The notes beneath the pieces were generated by a model. That model was not told where the DNA came from. It ran no database searches and saw only the letters and a list, made by a program, of their open reading frames with translations. Positions 8,301 to 15,969 of a DNA stretch of 39,606 nucleotides are shown here, piece by piece. Each line of letters starts with the position of its first letter. Within the stretch, counting starts at the first letter, position 1. The position numbers and the translations under genes were made by a program. Source of the stretch: Patescibacteria group bacterium UBA1370 (GTDB lineage Bacteria; Patescibacteriota; Microgenomatia; UBA1400; PJMF01); the NCBI GenBank assembly GCA_002306315.1, contig DBRK01000021.1, positions 1 to 39,606 on the forward strand, read 5' to 3'.

Positions 8301-8884
8301 GCTCAACAGGTCCTTACTCATTGGTGACTCAGCAGCCTCTAGGAGGCAAGGCGCAGATGGGTGGACAGCGGCTTGGAGAAATGGAGGTCTGGGCTTTGGA
8401 AGCACACCGGGCAGCTCACACCTTGCAGGAAATGTTGACGCTCAAATCAGATGACGTCACTGGCCGTGCCAAAGCATTCGAAGCCATTGTCAAAGGCACT
8501 GATATTCCCGCTCCAACCGTGCCGGAATCTTTCCGAGTGTTAATGCGTGAGCTTAACTCCCTAGGTATAGATGTGGTTCCTCATGAAGCGCAGGAGGTTG
8601 AAGAAACTGAAGAGGCGGCTGCCGCTCCGGATGGCGAAGCTGCTTCGGGCGGAATGCCGGCTGATGATGCAGTGACGCTGATCAACGACCCGGCAGCCGC
8701 CGGTGAGGACAGCCAAGGCGCTGGCCAAGCCTCGGATGATGATACTGACGACGATGAGGATGACGACAGCGTCACCGCGCTTGAAGAACTGCATGAACTG
8801 GAAGAACCGGATCTGGCAGACGATGACTTGGAGCCAACAGAGGAAGATTTGGTTTCTACTGAAGACGAGGAAGAGGAAGTTTAA
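5348..8884 (+). CDS. rpoB: RNA polymerase beta subunit
   Basis: 1178 residues, near the size of short bacterial beta subunits such as B. subtilis. Landmarks in order: the N-terminal lobe (WGNKHRVLPELDLVKLQLDSY), the rifampicin-pocket region at residues ~385-410, SPEGPNIGLVTYLALYTRVN, GDKLAGRHGNKGVIS of the catalytic core, and the C-terminal clamp region (TGPYSLVTQQPLGGKAQ, GGQRLGEMEVWALE). Compared with E. coli, His526 is Asn (Asn400) and Gln513 is Thr (Thr387). The last ~100 residues (from ~1077) are a strongly acidic Asp/Glu/Ala tail not found in model beta subunits. The start codon follows AAGGAG with 6 nt spacing. rpoC follows after 44 nt. The usual rplK-rplA-rplJ-rplL genes are not upstream; mltG is. 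Confidence 0.98.
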   Translation: MPQQRQNWGNKHRVLPELDLVKLQLDSYQDFIENGIRESLDAVNGDTGIEDYTGKNWALKFGVYRFGKPKYSLAQAKKKGATYDMPLYVEATLINKKTGEEQTQEVFLGDIPKMTPIGTFVVNGIERAVVTQLVRSPGVFFSLMTDNSTGRDLAQAELRPKRGSWLEISVGKRDVITVKIDRRRKMPITVLLRAMGYSSDEDIRELFRDEIGLDEFSLLDNTLEKDTTKSNEEALIELYEKMRPGEPAVLDTATDYLKQLFFDPKRYDLGTVGRYKLNRRLRQETDKNTTVLTKEDVVGAVKYLIRLQNGQGKTDDIDHLSNRRVRQIGELVKDAAFRIGLIRLERSIREKMSLTKTDEILTPAALVNARPLIATISEFFRRNRLSTILDQTNPLAEIDNLRRLSVMGTGGVTRERASFSMRDINASQYSRIDPVRSPEGPNIGLVTYLALYTRVNDYGFLEAPYLKVEKSGRKMKVTDEIVYLAADDEEDHRITHASIDIADDGTILDEWVPIRYMNEFIEGPVETIEYIDVVPRQVIGTSASLIPFIAHDEANRALMGTHMQAQAVPLVTPQSPIVGTGMEEAVAVSLGRTVRSRHAGEVTYVDATRVEITLDKNELKKAEAEYETHLANDTTVLEGNKEIYHLEKFVRTSQSMSYSQRPIVNVGDKVKKGDVIIDGPASDHGELALGSNLVIAYAAYEGLGYEDAIVISDRLVKEDVLTSIQINEHTAKVMDTKLGPEELTNDIPNVSETFLANLTPDGIIRVGSVVTAGDILVGKIAPKGDTELTPEERLLRAIFGEKSREVRDTSLRLPHGEEGTVIDVQILDAELGDELDPGTLKEVIVKVAQIRKIRVGDKLAGRHGNKGVISKIIPIADMPHLEDGTPVDIIISPLSVLARMNLGQLLEAHVGWAAKQLGYNVAVPAFEKFEEEKIWKELERAGLPVSGKAMLYDGRTGEPFAEETTVGIGYILKLSHMVEDKMHARSTGPYSLVTQQPLGGKAQMGGQRLGEMEVWALEAHRAAHTLQEMLTLKSDDVTGRAKAFEAIVKGTDIPAPTVPESFRVLMRELNSLGIDVVPHEAQEVEETEEAAAAPDGEAASGGMPADDAVTLINDPAAAGEDSQGAGQASDDDTDDDEDDDSVTALEELHELEEPDLADDDLEPTEEDLVSTEDEEEEV

Positions 8885-8928
8885 TCCAAGAAAGACATCA
8901 CGAGGTACAACACAACAAAAAGGAAGAC

Positions 8929-11900
8929 ATGAGAAACATCGTAGACTTTTCAGCATTAGAAATCAGAATCGCCTCACCAGACACGATTAAGTCTTGGTCC
9001 CATGGCGAAGTCAAAAAGCCTGAAACCATCAACTACCGTTCCCTCAAGGCAGAGAAAGACGGCTTGTTTGATGAGAAAATTTTTGGTCCCATCAAGGACT
9101 ATGAATGTCATTGCGGCAAATATAAGGGTATCCGCTACAAGGGAATAGTTTGTGACAAATGCGGTGTGGAATTGACTCAATCCCGGGTCCGCCGCGAGCG
9201 CATGGGTCACATTTCTCTGGCTGCCCCGGTAGCTCACATTTGGTACTTCAAGGGTGCTCCATCCAAACTTTCCTTGCTGCTGGACATTTCCCCCCGCAAT
9301 CTGAACTCGATTATTTACTTCTCCAAATATCTGGTTTTGGATGTGGATGAAACTGAACGGGATGAAATCTTAGATCAACTGGATGTCGACCTGGTAGCTG
9401 CTCAAGATGAGCTTAAAGACACAGCTAAGGCCGAGATGGAAGCCGTTAAAGAGAAGTTGGATGAGGAGAAGAAAAACCTCAAGGAAAAAGTTTCCAACAA
9501 AGAAACATTGCAACTGAAGTTGACTGAGACCGAGCTCAAAGCCAAGAATCGGCTGATTGCTCTCAAACAACAGTTGGAAGTTCAACTTGAACAGACAGAA
9601 GAAATTTACAAAACCGTCAAACAGATTGTCCGCCGCATAGAAAAAGGATCAATCTTGAGCGAAGATGAATACCTAAAACTCGATGAGTACAATGCTGCCG
9701 GCCATATGCGGGTGGGCATGGGTGCTGAGGCTATCCTGGAGCTGGTCCAGGAAGTCAATCTGGACAACTTGGTCAGCAAGCTCAGGGAAGAGATGACCGA
9801 GACCAAAGGCGCTCGCCGCTCCAAAGCCGCCAAGAGGCTCCGTGTCGTCGAAGGTCTCCGCAAAGCCAAGATCAAACCCGAGTGGATGTTCATGACAGTT
9901 CTGCCTGTCATTCCTCCAGACTTGCGGCCGATGGTCCAGTTGTCAGGCGGCCGTTTTGCTACCTCAGACCTGAATGATCTTTATCGCCGGGTTATCAACC
10001 GCAACAACCGGTTGAAGCACTTGATTGATCTGGGAGCTCCGGAAATTATCCTGCGCAACGAGAAGCGCATGCTGCAGGAAGCCGTGGATTCCTTAATTGA
10101 TGGCAGCGGTGCTCGCCAATCTCGGCGGCGCTCCAATCGCCGGCCGCTCAAGTCCTTGTCCGAAATGCTTAAGGGCAAGCAAGGCCGTTTCCGCCAGAAT
10201 TTGCTGGGTAAACGTGTGGACTATTCCGGCCGTTCGGTTATCGTTGTCGGTCCGGAATTGAAGCTGAATGAGTGTGGAATACCTAAGGACATGGCTTTGG
10301 AGATGTTCAAGCCTTATGTGCTTCGGGAACTAATCGTTCAGGGAACTGCTCCCAATGTAAAAAGCGCCCGACATCTGATTGAACGTCATGAGCCGGTTGT
10401 TTATGACATTCTCGAACAGGTGACCAAGAACCATCCAGTTATTCTCAATCGTGCTCCCACGCTTCACAAACTAGGTATGCAGGCGTTTTATCCGATTCTG
10501 ATTGAAGGAAACGCCATTCGCTTGCATCCTTGTGTTTGTGCTGGTTACAACGCCGACTTTGATGGTGACCAGATGGCTGTGCACATTCCTTTGACCAAAC
10601 AAGCTCAAGAAGAAGCCAAAGAACTGATGATGGCTACCGCCAACTTGCTCAAGCCAGCCAATGGCGAGCCGATCACTATCCCCAACAAAGAGATGGCTAT
10701 GGGTGTGTATTACTACACTATGATGGATGAACAGGTCGAGGCTTATCCACGGGTATTCACTAACTCACAGGAAGCCTTCCATGCCTATCAGACAGGCCGA
10801 ATTGATTTGCGGCAGAAGATTTCCGTCCGCGGTGTCGGCAATAGCCAAGGCCTCCTGGAAACCACTATCGGCAGAATTGAGTTTAATGATCTGCTACCAG
10901 AGGGTTTCGCCTACATCAATGAACCCGTGACTTCCAAGAAAATCAAGGAGATTATTACCCGAGCAATACAGACCGAAGAGCGCGAGGTAGTGACAGCTTT
11001 GATTGACAATATCAAAGATCTTGGTTTCAAAGCTGCCACCATTTCCGGTTTGTCCGTGTCAGTGACTGACATGGAAATGTTAGCTGAGAAGCAGGCGATT
11101 ATTGAGGAAGCCAATAAACAAGCTGAGAAAATTCAGCAGAAATACCAAGAAGGTTTGATCTCTACCGAAGAGCGCAAACGGTTGTCCTTTGACCTGTGGA
11201 TTGACACCACCGAACAGATTGCCGAGAAAACTTGGAACTTGTACTCCGAAGACAACGCTGTCCGGATCATGATTGAATCCGGTGGCACCCGTGCTTCCAA
11301 GGACCAAGTGAAGCAGTTGGCAGCCATGCGTGGTTTGGTGGTTGATCCTCTGGGCAACATTGTAGAAATGCCTACAAAATCCAACTTCCGCGAAGGTCTA
11401 ACCATTTTTGAGTATGTGGCTTCCGCCCGTGGTTCCAGAAAAGGTTTGACCGATACAGCCATCAAAACAGCCGACGCAGGTTACCTAACCCGCCGTTTGG
11501 TGGATGTTGCCCACGACGTGATTATCCGCATGGAAGACTGCGGCACCACTGAGGGCATAGTCATCACCGACGCTTCTCGGCCCGGTTCGTTTGCAGCTAG
11601 AATCTCTGGCAGGATGCTGCTTGAGGATGTCAAGAAAGGCAATAAAGTCATTGCCAAAGCCGGAAGCATCATCACTCACGAAATTGCCGATGAGATTTTG
11701 GTCAACGACATTCACCAAGTCAATGTCCGCTCACCACTGACATGTCAGGCTCCCAAGGGTATGTGCGCCCATTGTTATGGTTGGGATTTCTCTACCCGCA
11801 ACTTGATTGAAATCGGTGTGCCGGTCGGCGTCATAGCCGCCCAATCCATTGGTGAACCTGGTACGCAGCTGACCATGCGGACTAAACACTCTGGTGGTAT

Positions 11901-12618
11901 TGTCGGTCTTGACGTGACCCAGGGTCTACCTCGTGTCGAGGAGCTTTTGGAAGTCCGCAACCCCAAGGCTCAAGCTCTTATTAGTGAAATCGCCGGCAAG
12001 ATAAAGATCACTCAAGAAGAGGATGAGAAAATCATCACCATTAAAGGATCTGGCTCAGGCGAAGAAGTAGAATATCGTGTTCCGTCCAACACTCAGTTGA
12101 CTGTTGAGAGCGGTGATCTGGTGGGAGTCGGCCAGCAGCTAACCGGTGGTTCCGTGAACCTGCAGGAATTACTGCAGATCAAAGGCCTCTTGGACACCCA
12201 GCTCTATGTGGTTGAGCAAGTCCAGAATGTCTATGAGTCTCAGGGTATTCCCATTCATGACAAACACTTTGAGGTCATCGTCCGCAAGATGAGTGACAAA
12301 GTGCAGATTGAGCACCCCGGCGATACCGAGTTCCTGACCGGAGAAGTAATTGAACGCGCTATCTTCATTGAGGCTAATGATGAAACAATGGCTGCCGGCG
12401 GCGAACCCGCAACTGCCAAGATCCTTTTCTTGGGCATTACCAGGTCTGCTCTGTTCACTCACTCCTGGCTGTCTGCTGCATCATTCCAGCACACCAAGAA
12501 TGTGCTCACCGATGCGGCATCTGCCGGTGCGGTAGACGATTTGGAAGGCCTCAAAGAAAATGTCATCATTGGCCGGCTCATTCCGACCTCTAAGGAAAGG
12601 GCTGAATTGGAAATCTAA
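8929..12618 (+). CDS. rpoC: RNA polymerase beta' subunit
   Basis: 1229 residues. The N-terminal zinc ribbon has Cys60, Cys62, Cys75 and Cys78. NADFDGDQMAVH carries the Mg-binding aspartates 543, 545 and 547. The second zinc site is formed by Cys in EDCGTTEG and the three Cys of TCQAPKGMCAHC. GEPGTQLTMRTKHSGG is the conserved trigger-loop-region sequence. The C-terminus has SWLSAASFQHT, the usual beta' clamp/omega-contact region. A long Lys/Glu-rich coiled coil (~142-238) interrupts the clamp domain, longer than the equivalent in E. coli. AAGGA lies 5 nt before the start. It is co-transcribed with rpoB and pairs with it to form the polymerase active centre. Confidence 0.98.
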   Translation: MRNIVDFSALEIRIASPDTIKSWSHGEVKKPETINYRSLKAEKDGLFDEKIFGPIKDYECHCGKYKGIRYKGIVCDKCGVELTQSRVRRERMGHISLAAPVAHIWYFKGAPSKLSLLLDISPRNLNSIIYFSKYLVLDVDETERDEILDQLDVDLVAAQDELKDTAKAEMEAVKEKLDEEKKNLKEKVSNKETLQLKLTETELKAKNRLIALKQQLEVQLEQTEEIYKTVKQIVRRIEKGSILSEDEYLKLDEYNAAGHMRVGMGAEAILELVQEVNLDNLVSKLREEMTETKGARRSKAAKRLRVVEGLRKAKIKPEWMFMTVLPVIPPDLRPMVQLSGGRFATSDLNDLYRRVINRNNRLKHLIDLGAPEIILRNEKRMLQEAVDSLIDGSGARQSRRRSNRRPLKSLSEMLKGKQGRFRQNLLGKRVDYSGRSVIVVGPELKLNECGIPKDMALEMFKPYVLRELIVQGTAPNVKSARHLIERHEPVVYDILEQVTKNHPVILNRAPTLHKLGMQAFYPILIEGNAIRLHPCVCAGYNADFDGDQMAVHIPLTKQAQEEAKELMMATANLLKPANGEPITIPNKEMAMGVYYYTMMDEQVEAYPRVFTNSQEAFHAYQTGRIDLRQKISVRGVGNSQGLLETTIGRIEFNDLLPEGFAYINEPVTSKKIKEIITRAIQTEEREVVTALIDNIKDLGFKAATISGLSVSVTDMEMLAEKQAIIEEANKQAEKIQQKYQEGLISTEERKRLSFDLWIDTTEQIAEKTWNLYSEDNAVRIMIESGGTRASKDQVKQLAAMRGLVVDPLGNIVEMPTKSNFREGLTIFEYVASARGSRKGLTDTAIKTADAGYLTRRLVDVAHDVIIRMEDCGTTEGIVITDASRPGSFAARISGRMLLEDVKKGNKVIAKAGSIITHEIADEILVNDIHQVNVRSPLTCQAPKGMCAHCYGWDFSTRNLIEIGVPVGVIAAQSIGEPGTQLTMRTKHSGGIVGLDVTQGLPRVEELLEVRNPKAQALISEIAGKIKITQEEDEKIITIKGSGSGEEVEYRVPSNTQLTVESGDLVGVGQQLTGGSVNLQELLQIKGLLDTQLYVVEQVQNVYESQGIPIHDKHFEVIVRKMSDKVQIEHPGDTEFLTGEVIERAIFIEANDETMAAGGEPATAKILFLGITRSALFTHSWLSAASFQHTKNVLTDAASAGAVDDLEGLKENVIIGRLIPTSKERAELEI

Positions 12619-12620
12619 AA

Positions 12621-12664
12621 TTGCATTGGGGATGTTCACCTCATGGGTCAACATCCCCATGCAA
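12621..12664 (+). other. Strong hairpin between rpoC and rpsL
   Basis: TTGCAT-t-GGGGATGTT (12621-12636) pairs with AACATCCCC-ATGCAA (12650-12664): 15 base pairs with one bulged T and a 13-nt loop. There is no T-run after it, so it is not a classic intrinsic terminator. It may protect the rpoC 3' end or act as a weak or factor-assisted terminator just before the str-operon promoter. Confidence 0.55.
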
Positions 12665-12678
12665 ATACCAGAAGGCTG

Positions 12679-12687
12679 TGGTACAAT
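12679..12687 (+). promoter_or_regulatory. Extended -10 promoter of the str operon
   Basis: TGG followed by TACAAT (12682-12687); no clear -35 at 17 nt. Start near 12694 gives a leader of about 67 nt before rpsL. Confidence 0.45.
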
Positions 12688-12760
12688 CAGTCCTCGTTGG
12701 TTTTCAAAAAAGCCTAACCAAAATCTAGAAATAACGAAGAAAAACTAAGAAAAGAAAAAT

Positions 12761-13171
12761 ATGCCGACAATTAATCAGTTAATTCGCAAAGGTGGCCGCA
12801 AACGCAAGCCAGCCAGAGTCAAAGCTACAGCTTTACGCCGCAGCTTTAACTCAAACACCGGCAAGGTCTCCAAAACCACCAATCCCCAGAAACGGGGTGT
12901 CTGTACCGTGGTTAAAACCATGACCCCCAAGAAACCGAACTCAGCTTTGCGTAAGGTCGCCCGTGTCCGCTTATCCAACCGCATGGAGGTGACAGCCTAC
13001 ATCATGGGTGAAGGCCACAACTTGGCTGAGCACAGCATTGTCCTGGTCCGTGGCGGCCGTGTTAAGGACTTGCCGGGTGTGAAGTATCACATTGTCCGCG
13101 GCAAATATGATGCCTCTGGAGTAGAAGGCCGCAAATCTAGCCGGAGCAAATACGGCGTAAAAAGTTCATAA
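12761..13171 (+). CDS. rpsL: 30S ribosomal protein S12
   Basis: 136 residues against ~124 in E. coli; the extra residues lie near 26-42 (ALRRSFNSNTGKVSKTTN). Family core is intact: MPTINQLIRKG at the start, QKRGVCT, TPKKPNSALRKVARVRLSN and GGRVKDLPGVKYHIVRG. The decoding-centre lysines of the two streptomycin regions are present (PKKPNS and VKDLPG), so no typical streptomycin-resistance substitution is visible. The Asp that RimO methylthiolates in other bacteria (KDLPG) is also present. No Shine-Dalgarno; the ATG is preceded by an A-rich leader. First gene of the str operon. Confidence 0.98.
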   Translation: MPTINQLIRKGGRKRKPARVKATALRRSFNSNTGKVSKTTNPQKRGVCTVVKTMTPKKPNSALRKVARVRLSNRMEVTAYIMGEGHNLAEHSIVLVRGGRVKDLPGVKYHIVRGKYDASGVEGRKSSRSKYGVKSS

Positions 13172-13194
13172 ATTATTAATTATTAGGAGTATTG

Positions 13195-13209
13195 TCCGCC
13201 CCAGGCGGA
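13195..13209 (+). repeat. Short palindromic hairpin repeat, copy 1 (before rpsG)
   Basis: TCCGCCCCAGGCGGA folds as a 6-bp GC stem with a CCA loop, 17 nt before the rpsG ATG. A copy differing at one base lies before rpoA at 31811-31825; that change turns a G-C pair into G-U and keeps the stem. Confidence 0.55.
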
Positions 13210-13225
13210 TGAGAATGAGACTAAT

Positions 13226-13702
13226 ATGAGAACAAAAAAAGCCCCTGTCAGAGACGTTCTTCCGGACCGGAAATATGGTTCCAAACGTGTTACCAAACTG
13301 ATAAATTATGTAATGCGGGATGGCAAGAAAACCATTGCCGAAAAGCAGGTCTACGCTGCTTTGGATCAAGTAGCTGCTGCTACCGGCAAAAAGCACATCG
13401 AAGCTTTCGAAGAAGTAATCAAGGCAATCACTCCACAAATGGAAGTACGTTCCAGGCGTGTGGGTGGCGCTGCCTATCAAGTGCCAATGCCAGTCAAGCC
13501 GCGCCGCGGTTTCGCATTGGCCTTGCGCTGGCTGGTGGGCGAAGCTAACAAACGCCCCAACAGCCAGTATCACTCTTTTAGCGAAAAACTTGCTGCCGAA
13601 ATGCTTGATGCATTGCAAGGACAGGGTGGCGCTATTGCTAAACGGGATACCTCTCACCGGATGGCAGAAGCCAACAAAGCCTTTGCTCATTTCCGCTGGT
13701 AA
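13226..13702 (+). CDS. rpsG: 30S ribosomal protein S7
   Basis: 158 residues, the usual S7 length. Signatures include DPxYGS-like DVLPDRKYGSKRVTKLINYVM at the start, GKKTIAEKQVY, RRVGGAAYQVPMPVKP and the C-terminal MAEANKAFAHFRW. S7 nucleates folding of the 16S 3' domain head and contacts E-site tRNA. In E. coli S7 represses the str operon by binding the rpsL-rpsG spacer; here that 54-nt spacer contains the hairpin at 13195-13209. No strong Shine-Dalgarno was found. Confidence 0.98.
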   Translation: MRTKKAPVRDVLPDRKYGSKRVTKLINYVMRDGKKTIAEKQVYAALDQVAAATGKKHIEAFEEVIKAITPQMEVRSRRVGGAAYQVPMPVKPRRGFALALRWLVGEANKRPNSQYHSFSEKLAAEMLDALQGQGGAIAKRDTSHRMAEANKAFAHFRW

Positions 13703-13727
13703 TAGATAGCTGATCAAAGAAAACTGT

Positions 13728-15869
13728 ATGGTACCAACAATCAAAACCACCGACCGCGACAAGATTCCTCTCGAGAGAATTAGAAATATTGGTATTATTG
13801 CCCACATTGATGCCGGCAAAACCACTACGTCCGAGCGCATCCTCTTTTATACTGGCCGTACCTATAAAATCGGTGAGGTCCATGAAGGTGCTGCGACCAT
13901 GGACTGGATGGCACAGGAGCAGGAGCGGGGTATTACGATTGTATCCGCAGCTACTACTACTTTTTGGACACCGCATTTTGACACTCATTTACCCGTCGCA
14001 CCTTACCGTTTCAACATTATTGACACTCCCGGCCACGTTGACTTTACTGCCGAAGTAGAGCGTAGTCTCCGGGTGCTTGATGGTGGTATTACGGTGCTGG
14101 ATGCCAGCGAAGGTGTGCAGTCACAATCAGAAACCGTGTGGCGTCAGGCCGACAAATATAATGTGCCTCGGATTTGTTTCGTCAACAAAATGGACAAACT
14201 GGGCGCAGATTTCTTTGCTGTGGTCCAGGACATCATTGAAAAGTTCGGCGTCACGCCGGCTGTCATGGTTTTGCCAATGGGCTCTGAGAACCAGTTCAAA
14301 GGTGTGATTCAACTTCTGGAACGCAAAGCTCTCTTCTGGAAAGACAATGCAGCTGACACCGAGCCAGAGGTTGGCGAAGTTCCAGAAGAATATAAGGATA
14401 AAGTTGAGGAATTGCGCGCTAAGTTGGTTGAGCAAATCGCGGAAACCGACGATGTCCTTTTGGAGAAATATTTTGCAGATGAAGAAATCACGGTTAATGA
14501 GCTCAAAACCGCTCTCCGCAAGGCAGTGATTGATTACAAACTGGTTCCTATTTACGCAGGTTCATCGCTCAAGAACACCGGTATTCAGCCATTGTTGGAT
14601 GCCGTAGTAGAGTACTTGCCTTCTCCTCTGGATATCGATCATATTACCGGTACCGTTCCTGGCAAGGAAGAGGAAGTTTCCCGCAAGCTCATTCCCGATG
14701 AGAAAATGAGCGCTTTGGCTTTTAAAATTCAAACAGATCCTCATGTTGGTAAACTCACCTATGTCCGCGTTTATTCCGGCATGATCAAATCTGGATCATA
14801 CATTTATAACTCTTCTCAAGGAGAGAAGGAGCGAGTAGGCCGGTTGCTGCTCATGCACGCCAACGAACGTGAAGAAATCGACAGTGCCCGTGCTGGTGAG
14901 ATTGTGGCGGTGGTTGGTTTCAAGAGCACAAAAACTGGTGACACTCTGTGTGACGAAACCGCCCCGATTCAACTTGAGGGTATTACTTTTGCCGAGCCGG
15001 TTATTTCTCTGGCTATCGAACCAAAAACCAAATCAGATCAGGAAAAGATGGGTTTGGCTTTGGCAAAATTGGCAGAGGAAGATCCCACTTTTACCATCAA
15101 ATCAAACCAGGAGACAGGTCAAACCATTATTGGTGGTATGGGCGAGTTGCACCTGGAAATCTTGGTCGACCGGATGAAGCGCGAGTTTAAGGTCGACGCC
15201 AATGTCGGCGCACCTCAGGTAGCTTACCGGGAAACCATTACCCGCCAGTCTCAGGGCGAAGGTAAGTATATCAAGCAATCCGGTGGACGTGGTCAATATG
15301 GCCATGTCTTCCTGCGAATTGAGCCACGTGATCGCGGCACCGGTTACGAATTTGTCAATGAAATCACCGGCGGCGCTGTTCCTAGGGAGTACATCGAACC
15401 TGCCAACAAGGGTATTCAAGAATCCTTGGAACGTGGTTTCTTGGCTGGTTACCCGATGACAGACATTAAAGTGACTCTCTACGATGGTAGCTATCATGAA
15501 GTAGACTCCAGTGAAATGGCATTCAAGATGGCAGGTTCGCTGGGTATGCGTGAGGCGGTGAAAAACGCCGGCATGGTTTTGCTGGAGCCGATCATGAAGG
15601 TCGAAGTGACCACCCCAGAGGAATATATGGGAGATGTGATTGGTGACATGGGTTCTCGCCGGGCTCAGATTCAAGGCACCAACCAGCGGGGTAGTGTAGT
15701 TATAATCACCGCACTGGCTCCATTGGCTGAAATGCAGGGTTATGTTACAATTTTGAGAAGCATGACTAAGGGCAGGGCTTCTTCTGTGATGCTCCCAAGC
15801 CACTATGACATTGTGCCTCAAAATATAACAGACCGCATTGTTAAGGAGCATCAAGGAGGCATGAACTAA
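13728..15869 (+). CDS. fusA: Elongation factor G
   Basis: 713 residues, standard EF-G size. GTPase motifs: AHIDAGKTTTSE (P-loop), RGITIVSAATT (switch I), DTPGHVDF (G3) and NKMDKLGADF (G4). Domains II-V follow, with GGMGELHLEI in domain III, GGRGQYGHVFLRIEP starting domain IV, and GDMGSRRAQIQG with a C-terminal LRSMTKGRA in domain V. It drives tRNA/mRNA translocation and, with RRF, ribosome recycling. It begins 25 nt after rpsG with no Shine-Dalgarno. Features fit canonical EF-G rather than TetM-like or EF-G2 paralogues, given the operon context. Confidence 0.98.
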   Translation: MVPTIKTTDRDKIPLERIRNIGIIAHIDAGKTTTSERILFYTGRTYKIGEVHEGAATMDWMAQEQERGITIVSAATTTFWTPHFDTHLPVAPYRFNIIDTPGHVDFTAEVERSLRVLDGGITVLDASEGVQSQSETVWRQADKYNVPRICFVNKMDKLGADFFAVVQDIIEKFGVTPAVMVLPMGSENQFKGVIQLLERKALFWKDNAADTEPEVGEVPEEYKDKVEELRAKLVEQIAETDDVLLEKYFADEEITVNELKTALRKAVIDYKLVPIYAGSSLKNTGIQPLLDAVVEYLPSPLDIDHITGTVPGKEEEVSRKLIPDEKMSALAFKIQTDPHVGKLTYVRVYSGMIKSGSYIYNSSQGEKERVGRLLLMHANEREEIDSARAGEIVAVVGFKSTKTGDTLCDETAPIQLEGITFAEPVISLAIEPKTKSDQEKMGLALAKLAEEDPTFTIKSNQETGQTIIGGMGELHLEILVDRMKREFKVDANVGAPQVAYRETITRQSQGEGKYIKQSGGRGQYGHVFLRIEPRDRGTGYEFVNEITGGAVPREYIEPANKGIQESLERGFLAGYPMTDIKVTLYDGSYHEVDSSEMAFKMAGSLGMREAVKNAGMVLLEPIMKVEVTTPEEYMGDVIGDMGSRRAQIQGTNQRGSVVIITALAPLAEMQGYVTILRSMTKGRASSVMLPSHYDIVPQNITDRIVKEHQGGMN

Positions 15870-15908
15870 TGCCGCATGGGTTTTCCCTGTGCAAAAAGCT
15901 CTAACGCC

Positions 15909-15917
15909 TGGTAAAAT
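15909..15917 (+). promoter_or_regulatory. tuf: Candidate extra promoter for tuf (extended -10)
   Basis: TGG directly followed by TAAAAT (15912-15917); the -35 is poor. Start near 15924 gives a ~46-nt leader containing a small GTAGT/ACTAC hairpin (15933-15946) and the strong Shine-Dalgarno before tuf. Confidence 0.4.
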
Positions 15918-15969
15918 ACACTTTTGTATAAAGTAGTCATCACTACAGTAAAAATAAAACGGAGGAAGT

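Noticed and set aside
13166..13840. 224-residue open frame on the - strand opposite rpsG
   Set aside because: Shadow of rpsG and the start of fusA; no recognisable features or promoter.
15933..15946. GTAGT/ACTAC hairpin before tuf as a terminator or riboswitch
   Set aside because: Only 5 bp and no T-run; too small to claim a function.
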